DNA of 10,567 bases from an uncultured Chlorobiales bacterium. GTDB taxonomy: Bacteria; Bacteroidota; Chlorobiia; Chlorobiales; Chlorobiaceae. The stretch is from the NCBI GenBank assembly GCA_903901395.1, contig CAIUQW010000312.1, forward strand, positions 1-10,567, written 5' to 3'. The position numbers and the translations under genes are program-made. Positions 5,861-10,567 of the stretch are shown one piece after another (the stretch's first letter is position 1; every line of letters starts with the position of its first letter). The notes below the pieces were generated by a model. The model had not been told where the DNA came from. It did no database searches and was given only the letters and a program-made list of their open reading frames with translations.

Positions 5861-6304
5861 TCAGCTCCCTTTGCGCATGAGCGGCTGGTTGCAGTGCGGG
5901 CACAGAGTCATGCGGCACGGCACGCCCGGCACGTGCGCCTGCTCGAAGCCGCATTGCGGGCAGATGCAAAATGCCGGACAAGCGTGCCCGGCCTGGCAGG
6001 AGCCTTCAATTTTGCCCCCTTTGATGCAGATGCTCTTGCCGCCAGTCAGCGCGTCGGCTACCTTTTTTCGCGCCGATCTGATGATGCGCCCAAAGGTCTG
6101 GCGGGAGACCTTCATCTTTTCGGCGGCATCGGCGTGGTACATCCCTTCGAGATCGGCAAGGCGCATCGCTTCGAGCTCATCGACCGAGAGCACGACGTTC
6201 TGAAGCTGCGCCGCCGGAACGCCATCGGGCAGAAAGCAGGTAACGCTGGGAATCTCTTCGACAGAACGGCTTTGCAGCGGCCTGCCCGCGCGAGGGTTTT
6301 TCAT
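5861..6304 (-). CDS. DUF134 (UPF0251) family protein with HTH and zinc-ribbon-like C-terminus
   Basis: A 147-residue cytoplasmic protein, probably DNA-binding. The N-terminal part (about 1-95) matches DUF134: VTCFLPDGVP, then LSVDELEAMRLADLEGM and KMKVSRQTFGRIIRSARKKVADAL, the last a sigma-factor-like helix-turn-helix (about 57-80). The C-terminal part is cysteine-rich: C103, C109, C113, C115, C118 (CPQCGF), C130, C135 and C138 (CPHC), which suggests one or two metal sites. Many DUF134 proteins stop near 100 residues, so this tail is an extension. A redox or metal-sensing regulator is a reasonable guess, perhaps acting on the dehydrogenase gene that follows after 4 bases. The start ATG lacks a clear Shine-Dalgarno site. 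Confidence 0.88.
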   Translation of the reverse strand: MKNPRAGRPLQSRSVEEIPSVTCFLPDGVPAAQLQNVVLSVDELEAMRLADLEGMYHADAAEKMKVSRQTFGRIIRSARKKVADALTGGKSICIKGGKIEGSCQAGHACPAFCICPQCGFEQAHVPGVPCRMTLCPHCNQPLMRKGS

Positions 6305-6327
6305 GAATCGACCAGTATCGTTTATAG

Positions 6328-6352
6328 CAAAAAGGCTGTCGGAAGCACGACA
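6328..6352 (-). promoter_or_regulatory. Hairpin plus T-run in the DUF134 leader, possible attenuator
   Basis: On the minus strand TGTCG (6352-6348) and CGACA (6341-6337) form a stem around TGCTTC, followed by GCCTTTTTG. The TATAAACGATACT stretch (6327-6315) sits between this and the start codon at 6304. It could be an intrinsic terminator that regulates entry into the DUF134 gene, or the terminator of an older upstream unit, with a promoter in the AT-rich part. Weak evidence. Confidence 0.3.
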
Positions 6353-6378
6353 ATACCAAACAGCCCCGTTACGCCTCC

Positions 6379-6461
6379 GTCATTGCGAGCCGCCCGTATC
6401 CGGCCCGTATCCGGTGGAATACCGCAAACGGACAATGAACACTGCGCTCCATCGCGATGAC
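6379..6461. repeat. Palindromic repeat, GTCATTGCGA type, with an internal tandem duplication
   Basis: GTCATTGCGA (6379-6388) and TCGCGATGAC (6452-6461) pair with one mismatch. Inside, GCCCGTATCCG occurs twice in direct tandem (6392-6402 and 6403-6413). The inner arms are not clearly preserved, so this copy is degenerate. Confidence 0.55.
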
Positions 6462-6485
6462 AGGATAATGTGAGGCTTGTTTTTT

Positions 6486-6587
6486 TGTCATTCAGAGGAG
6501 GCTTGCCGACGAAGAATCCAGTTCTTTCGAGTAGCTCTGAGGCATTTCGACTGGATTCTTCTCCCGACATGTCGGGACAGAATGACA
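6486..6587. repeat. Interspersed palindromic repeat, copy 2
   Basis: The outer TGTCATTC (6486-6493) pairs with GAATGACA (6580-6587). The inner GAAGAATCCAGT (6511-6522) pairs perfectly with ACTGGATTCTTC (6550-6561). CCCGACATGTCGGG (6563-6576) is a separate perfect 14-bp palindrome. The arms match those of 4120-4207, so the two are members of one family; the middle parts differ. Confidence 0.75.
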
Positions 6588-6644
6588 GAAAGTCTCAAAG
6601 AAATGCAAAATTACGGCGATTTCTCTCATGTTCATGAAAAGGAG

Positions 6645-6728
6645 CATCGCGACGTGGCAATCCATGCGAAGTCAGTGAAAACCGAAAGAGGTGGATCGCC
6701 ACGCCCCGGCAAGCCGGGACTCGCGATG
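6645..6728. repeat. Palindromic repeat, GC-rich type
   Basis: The outer CATCGCGA (6645-6652) pairs with TCGCGATG (6721-6728). The inner CGTGGCAATCCA (6653-6664) pairs with TGGATCGCCACG (6692-6703) with one mismatch. A further stem, CCCGGC/GCCGGG, lies at 6705-6718. The end sequence resembles that of 6379-6461. Confidence 0.65.
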
Positions 6729-6793
6729 ACGAATTTCCGTCATTATTATCTTGATCCTGACACATCACAGACAGTTCAATCGCTTATAAGACG

Positions 6794-7201
6794 TCACGCG
6801 CCGACGGTTTCGGTTTTGACCTCGAACACCGGCGGCTCCATGATGTGCTTCTTGACGGCGCAGAGGTTTGCCGCGTTGATCACCGCATCCTTGTACTTTT
6901 CCGGGAAATCAGGAGGCAGCTCGATGGTGATGGTGATCTTGCCGATGCCGCGGCCCTCGGGTTTCGGCTCGTGGCTCTGAACGATCCTGATGCCATCGGT
7001 CGGAATGTCGCGGCTCTGGCAGAAGGAGAGAACGAAAATACCCGCGCAGGTGCCAATCGAGGCGAGGAAAAGGGTGAACGGCTCAGGCGCGGAGCCTTCG
7101 CCGCCAGCATAAACCGCCTGATCGGTTTTTATAGTGAATCCCTTGAACTCGGCGTTGACCTTCTTGCCTCCGCCAAACGTTACGATCATATCGCTGCTCA
7201 T
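6794..7201 (-). CDS. OsmC/Ohr-family protein
   Basis: A 135-residue small cytoplasmic protein of the OsmC fold. The two conserved cysteines of the family are visible: Cys52 in ASIGTCAGIFVL and Cys114 in NAANLCAVKKHI. These form the thiol peroxidase active site in OsmC/Ohr proteins that reduce organic hydroperoxides. A third cysteine (Cys61) is extra. The sequence lies nearer the YhfA-like branch (KTDQAVYAGGEGSAPEPFTLFLAS) than classical OsmC, so peroxidase activity is probable but not certain. The start at 7201 has AAGAGAT just upstream; an ATG four codons later is also possible. It follows cobS after 88 bases in the same direction, so it may be the last gene of that unit, though with no obvious role in cobalamin synthesis. 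Confidence 0.85.
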   Translation of the reverse strand: MSSDMIVTFGGGKKVNAEFKGFTIKTDQAVYAGGEGSAPEPFTLFLASIGTCAGIFVLSFCQSRDIPTDGIRIVQSHEPKPEGRGIGKITITIELPPDFPEKYKDAVINAANLCAVKKHIMEPPVFEVKTETVGA

Positions 7202-7289
7202 ATCTCTTGTGCTGAACTTGTTGCTGATAACTGTTTTTTACGCGCCTCCATAATAACCATCCGCCCGATGAATAGCAATGTTACGACGC

Positions 7290-8054
7290 TCACATCACGC
7301 CGAGAAACGGAAAGCGAATCGAGAGCATGGCGGCGAACCAGACGAAGGCTTCGGTCAGCTCGCTGCACGCGCCGAGCACGTCGCCGGTGACGCCACCGAT
7401 TTTGCGACGGCTCAGGAGGCCGAGCGCGAGCGTCGAGGCGATGGCGCTCGCCATGAGGAAAAGCGCTCGTTGCAAGCCGAAGCCAATCGGAATGCGCAAA
7501 AACACGAAGGCCATGCCAAGCGCGATTATGAGATGCGGCCAGCCCGCGCCCTCGACAAAGGCGGTCGCCGTGCCACCCTCGGCCCGCGCGTAGGGCAACC
7601 ACGTGGCGAGCACGACCTGGCCCGCGCGGGCAAGCATCACGCCAGCGATCAAGGTGCCAAACGCTTGGTAGCGAACCAGTTCGAGCAGGCAGACATACTT
7701 GAAAAGCATCACGAGAATGAGCGCCAGCGATCCGAAGGAACCGACGTTGGGATCTTTCATGATACGCAACGCTGCCTCGCGGTTGCGCCCGCCGAAAAAG
7801 CCGTCGGCGAGATCGGCCAAGCCGTCGGCGTGCAATCCCCTCGTGAGAACGATTCCGCCGCCAAGCGCGAAGAAGGCCGCCATTTCGAACCATCCCGCAA
7901 GCACCCCGAAGCGTGCGAGCTGCGCTTCGAGCGTGCCAATCACGAGACCGACGAGCGAAAACCAGTAGAGCGAGTCGCTGAAGCGCTCGGCGTCGCGACC
8001 CGGCACCGGCAAGATGGTCAGCGTGCGGAGCGCCGTGACGAGGCCGCCCGCCAT
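7290..8054 (-). CDS. cobS: Adenosylcobinamide-GDP ribazoletransferase (cobalamin synthase)
   Basis: A 254-residue integral membrane enzyme that joins adenosylcobinamide-GDP with alpha-ribazole or its 5'-phosphate, the last assembly step of adenosylcobalamin (phosphate). The signature TRGLHADGLADLADGFFGG (residues 71-89) holds the acidic residues thought to bind metal, and GGVTGDVLGACSELTE (220-235) is the second family signature. Several hydrophobic stretches suited to membrane helices lie between them (about 31-70, 105-145, 170-210). The length is usual for the family. The start codon shares one base with the stop of the upstream hydrolase (TGATG), which shows tight coupling. The gene stands in one run with cobT, two genes upstream. 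Confidence 0.95.
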   Translation of the reverse strand: MAGGLVTALRTLTILPVPGRDAERFSDSLYWFSLVGLVIGTLEAQLARFGVLAGWFEMAAFFALGGGIVLTRGLHADGLADLADGFFGGRNREAALRIMKDPNVGSFGSLALILVMLFKYVCLLELVRYQAFGTLIAGVMLARAGQVVLATWLPYARAEGGTATAFVEGAGWPHLIIALGMAFVFLRIPIGFGLQRALFLMASAIASTLALGLLSRRKIGGVTGDVLGACSELTEAFVWFAAMLSIRFPFLGVM

Positions 8055-8941
8055 CAGGCGAGCCTCCCGACGAAAGCCTTGACGCCCTCGACGAACTCGC
8101 GGGGTTTCTCCTCCTGCGGCAGATGGGCGCAGTCGCGAATCACCAGCAGCTCTGCCCTCGGCAGCTCATGCGCAAGTCGCAGGCTCTCCTCGGTCTTGAC
8201 GGTGAGATCGTGCTCGCCGGTCACGACGAGCGACGGCGTCGAGGCAGCCGCGACGCGCTTGTCGAAGTGAAGGCGATGCGTTTCGAGGAAAAGCTCCCAG
8301 AAGCCGCGCGACCAGTCGCCCACCATCAGATCGCTCCTGAACGCGGCGAGCGTCTCGTCCGACAGGCGCGACTTGACATGCCAGAATCCCCGGATATTCT
8401 TGTCGTAGAGTTTTGTGATGATGAACTTCATCAAGCGTGAAAACACCGGCGTCATCGCCTTCATGAAGGGCTTCATCACGGCGGGAACCTCGCTGTTGGC
8501 GTAGCCGCTGTAGATCATCGCGCCGACGAGCACCAGCCCCTGCACGCGCTTCGGATGGCGCAGCGCCGTCAGAAGCGCCAGCGTGCCGCCAGTGGAGTTG
8601 CCCACAATGACGGCGCGATCCATGCCGAGCTTGTCCATCAGCGCCACGACAAGGTCGCTCTGCGCCTCGGGGCTGTATCGCGCCTCGTTCTTGCGGGAGG
8701 GCACGGGGCGCGAAGTCAGCCCGAAGGCCGGGCGGTCGAACATGAGCACGGTCGCGTTCTCGGCCAGCGGTTTGGCGACATCGCGCCACGAGCGAATGCT
8801 CAGAAAGCTGCCGTGCAGCAGCACGATAAACGGCGGCTTGCCGCTGCCGTAGAGTTTGTAGTGCACACGAAAGCCGTTGCAGTCGATGAACTTTCTGTCT
8901 CTGTCGGCCCGCTGGCGCTGTATATCGGGAAAAGAGTCCAT
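8054..8941 (-). CDS. Alpha/beta hydrolase between cobT and cobS
   Basis: A 295-residue alpha/beta-hydrolase. The oxyanion-hole LLHGSF (41-46) precedes the nucleophile elbow VGNSTGGT, with Ser116 as nucleophile. The acid is Asp245 in TGEHDLTV and the base is His273 in CAHLPQEEKP, so the triad is complete. A lid region (about 145-225) is rich in hydrophobic and aromatic residues. No signal peptide is seen, so it should be cytoplasmic. The substrate is unknown. I chose the ATG at 8941, 4 bases after the cobT stop; a GTG at 8968 would overlap cobT by 23 bases. The stop overlaps the cobS start by one base. This spacing puts it in the cobalamin operon, but no alpha/beta hydrolase is a standard member of the late pathway. 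Confidence 0.85.
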   Translation of the reverse strand: MDSFPDIQRQRADRDRKFIDCNGFRVHYKLYGSGKPPFIVLLHGSFLSIRSWRDVAKPLAENATVLMFDRPAFGLTSRPVPSRKNEARYSPEAQSDLVVALMDKLGMDRAVIVGNSTGGTLALLTALRHPKRVQGLVLVGAMIYSGYANSEVPAVMKPFMKAMTPVFSRLMKFIITKLYDKNIRGFWHVKSRLSDETLAAFRSDLMVGDWSRGFWELFLETHRLHFDKRVAAASTPSLVVTGEHDLTVKTEESLRLAHELPRAELLVIRDCAHLPQEEKPREFVEGVKAFVGRLA

Positions 8942-8945
8942 GTTA

Positions 8946-10007
8946 TCAGTCGTTTTTGCCGGAAACACCTGCCGAGCTGAAGGTAGCCATTTCGTTGCAG
9001 ATTTTCACAGACGCTTCGATCACCTGCATCGCCAGGGCCGCGCCGGTGCCTTCGCCGAGGCGCAGATCGAGGTCGAGGATCGGCCTCGCGCCGAGTTTCT
9101 GCATCACCGCGCGATGTCCCTGCTCGTTCGAAAGGTGGCTGAAAAAGAGGTAGTCGCTCACCTTGCACGAAAGCTTGATGGCGCAAACCGCCGCCGAGCT
9201 GGAGATGAAGCCATCGACGACGACCGGCATTCCAACCGACGCCGCGCCGAGAATCAGCCCGCAGATGCCCGCGATCTCGAAGCCACCAAGCGCCGCGAGC
9301 GTTTCGAGCGGCGTGGCGAGGCTGGCGCGATTGACCTCGATGGACTTTTCGATTACCGCGATTTTGTGCCGGAGCCGCTCGTCATCGATGCCCGTGCCAC
9401 GCCCAGTGATTGCGGCCACCGGCATGTCAAGCAGCACCGAGTAGAGCGCCGTGGCGGGCGTGGTGTTGGCGATGCCCATCTCGCCGGTGGCAAGCAGCTC
9501 GTACCCCTGCTCGCGAGCCTCGATGGCGAGTTCCGCGCCCGCCATGATCGCCTGAAGCGTCTCGTCGATGCTCATCGCCGGGCCGTGCGCCATGTTCGCC
9601 GAGCCATGCTTTACCTTGCAGCGGCGCAGCATCGGATGCTCCGCGAAGTCGTGATTGACCCCCATATCGACCACTTCGAGGTCAGCCCCAGCGTGACGCG
9701 ACAAAACGTCGATGGCCGCCCCGCCGCCGAGCATGTTGTACACCATCTGCGGCGTCACCTCCGCCGGATAGGCTGAAACGCCCTCGGCAGCCACGCCATG
9801 ATCCCCCGCGAAACAGAACACCTTCTTTTTGGACAGTGAAGGCTTCGTCGTGCCGGTGGCGATGCAATATTTCATGGCAATCTCTTCGAGCCGCCCAAGA
9901 CTCCCCAGCGGTTTGGTGAGATCGTCGAGATGCGCCTGAATCGCCCCCGAAAGGCTCATATCGACAGGCTTGATGGAGGCAAGAAGCTGCTGGAATCGGT
10001 CGGTCAT
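8946..10007 (-). CDS. cobT: Nicotinate-nucleotide--dimethylbenzimidazole phosphoribosyltransferase
   Basis: A 353-residue enzyme that transfers phosphoribose from nicotinate mononucleotide to the lower-ligand base (for example dimethylbenzimidazole), giving alpha-ribazole phosphate for the nucleotide loop of cobalamin. Motifs: [14 protein letters not shown] (31-44), [16 protein letters not shown] (66-81), [14 protein letters not shown] (91-104), [12 protein letters not shown] (174-185) and [12 protein letters not shown] (316-327). Glu319 in the last corresponds to the catalytic glutamate (Glu317) of the Salmonella enzyme. Full length, and apparently the first gene of the run cobT-hydrolase-cobS-osmC. 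The start is ATGACCGACCG; upstream only a weak AAAGAG lies at a suitable distance. A stable hairpin sits about 33 bases before the start. Confidence 0.96.
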   Translation of the reverse strand: MTDRFQQLLASIKPVDMSLSGAIQAHLDDLTKPLGSLGRLEEIAMKYCIATGTTKPSLSKKKVFCFAGDHGVAAEGVSAYPAEVTPQMVYNMLGGGAAIDVLSRHAGADLEVVDMGVNHDFAEHPMLRRCKVKHGSANMAHGPAMSIDETLQAIMAGAELAIEAREQGYELLATGEMGIANTTPATALYSVLLDMPVAAITGRGTGIDDERLRHKIAVIEKSIEVNRASLATPLETLAALGGFEIAGICGLILGAASVGMPVVVDGFISSSAAVCAIKLSCKVSDYLFFSHLSNEQGHRAVMQKLGARPILDLDLRLGEGTGAALAMQVIEASVKICNEMATFSSAGVSGKND

Positions 10008-10039
10008 GGATGGTTAACTCTTTTGATTAAAAAGGAAAT

Positions 10040-10078
10040 TTGAGCTTTTGACAGTTTGACGCTGTCTCTGAAGCTCAA
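10040..10078 (-). promoter_or_regulatory. Hairpin in the cobT leader, terminator- or attenuator-like
   Basis: On the minus strand TTGAGCTT (10078-10071) pairs with AAGCTCAA (10047-10040), and CTGTC/GACAG (10062-10066, 10050-10054) pair above a small internal loop. ATTTCCTTTTT follows on the minus strand. It ends a few tens of bases before the cobT ATG, so it may terminate readthrough from the right or attenuate cobT. I could not find a cobalamin riboswitch B12 box in the 10008-10110 leader. Confidence 0.45.
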
Positions 10079-10109
10079 CTATTTATTACTTCGGTGACAA
10101 TACATGCTG

Positions 10110-10567
10110 AATCCCCCCTGCCCCCCTTTGCCAAAGGGGGATTAAGGCGGGAACCCTTCCCCCCTTTGCCAAAGGGGGACTAAGGCGGAAACCCTGCCAT
10201 CCTTTCACCAAAGGGGGACTAAGGCCGAAACCCTTCCCCCCTTTACCAAAGGGGGACTAAGGCGGGAACCCTGCCACCCCTCCACCAAAGGGGGACTAAG
10301 GCCGAAACCCTGCCACCCCTCCACCAAAGGGGGACTAAGGCGGAAACCTTGCCACCCTTGCTAAAGGGGGATTAAGGCCGAAACCCTGCCATCCCTCCGC
10401 CAAAGGGGGATTAAGGCCGAAACCCTGCCACCCCTCCACCAAAGGGGGATTAAGGCCGAAACCCTTCCCCCCTTTACCAAAGGGGGATTAAGGCCGAAAC
10501 CCTGCCACCCCTCCACCAAAGGGGGACTAAGGCGGAAACCTTGCCACCTTTGCTAAAGGGGGATTAA
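10110..10567. repeat. Tandem array of GC-rich palindromic units, about 12 copies, open at the right edge
   Basis: AAAGGGGGAYTAAGG recurs at 10133, 10171, 10210, 10248, 10287, 10326, 10363, 10402, 10441, 10479, 10518 and 10555, so the period is 37-39 bp. The variable part takes a few recurring forms: one ends CCCCCCTTTRCC, which makes a CCCCCTTT/AAAGGGGG hairpin; another has CTGCCACCCCTCCACC, where the left arm is degraded; and a third has CTTGCCACCCTTGCT. A/G-T/C variants at ATTAAGG/ACTAAGG and GGCCGAAA/GGCGGGAA are shared between non-adjacent units. No coding capacity is apparent. There are no unique spacers, so it is not a CRISPR array. Confidence 0.9.

Larger units (their letters stand above)
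6305..6793. other. Intergenic interval packed with palindromic repeats
   Basis: This 489-base stretch lies between the DUF134 start and the OsmC stop. It has a terminator-like hairpin in the DUF134 leader (6328-6352) and three imperfect palindromic elements (6379-6461, 6486-6587, 6645-6728). I see no convincing gene in it. A 167-codon frame crossing it on the plus strand runs through the repeats and into the OsmC gene and is rejected. Confidence 0.7.

Noticed and set aside
6477..6980. A 167-codon plus-strand frame
   Set aside because: It passes through two palindromic repeats and then antisense to the OsmC gene.
7198..7893. A 231-codon minus-strand frame over cobS, ending in MEARKKQLSATSSAQEI and overlapping the OsmC start
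   Set aside because: It runs in another frame of cobS and is rich in Arg, as expected of a shadow frame in GC-rich DNA. A short leader peptide for OsmC is not excluded but has no support.
7278..8270. A 330-codon plus-strand frame opposite cobS and the hydrolase
   Set aside because: Its low-complexity Arg/Glu/Ala/His content is typical of an antisense shadow, and cobS and the hydrolase are clear.
8877..9776. A 299-codon plus-strand frame opposite cobT
   Set aside because: It is an antisense shadow of cobT, which has all its family motifs.
10110..10567. A CRISPR array, because of regular 37-39 bp spacing
   Set aside because: The whole unit repeats; there are no unique spacers and no cas gene nearby.

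Overview
The window most resembles a chromosome segment of a green sulfur bacterium (Chlorobiaceae, Chlorobium/Chlorobaculum type). This rests on protein style, the cobalamin genes, weak Shine-Dalgarno sites and the kinds of intergenic repeats present. It is an inference from recollection; no decisive marker such as a 16S gene is present.

Left part (1-2158) is accessory DNA. The minus strand carries the first 60 codons of a Mod-type DNA methyltransferase cut by the window edge. It is preceded by a NYN-domain (PIN-like) nuclease gene only 13 bases upstream, so the two look like one transcription unit and possibly a defence pair. A complete, apparently intact mobile element follows at 1051-2158: a long RAYT/IS200-like HUH transposase with a DNA-binding C-terminus, framed by 24-bp inverted repeats with one mismatch. 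Its right end lies 17 bases before the next start codon.

Middle plus-strand part (2176-3951) holds a DEDDy 3'-5' exonuclease of the PolB-like family and a class I SAM methyltransferase of unknown substrate. The 3952-4665 gap is a gene graveyard: a short open segment continuing the methyltransferase frame, a palindromic interspersed repeat, a minus-strand fragment resembling the extreme N-terminus of HsdR-type restriction/helicase proteins, and an AT-rich simple repeat.

Right part is all minus strand. A DUF134 (UPF0251) HTH/zinc-ribbon protein is tightly coupled to an iron-containing alcohol dehydrogenase (4666-6304). The 6305-6793 gap holds three imperfect palindromic repeats. The last cluster (6794-10007) reads cobT, alpha/beta hydrolase, cobS, then an OsmC-family protein. 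CobT and CobS carry out lower-ligand activation and nucleotide-loop assembly of cobalamin; the hydrolase between them is linked by a 4-nt gap on one side and a 1-nt overlap on the other. A hairpin lies in the cobT leader, and behind it the window ends in about 12 copies of a 37-39 bp GC-rich palindromic tandem repeat.

I did not find a clearly new system. The best leads are the NYN-Mod pair, the RAYT element with real inverted ends, the HsdR-like relic, the iron dehydrogenase with a substituted metal ligand, and the hydrolase inside the cobalamin operon.
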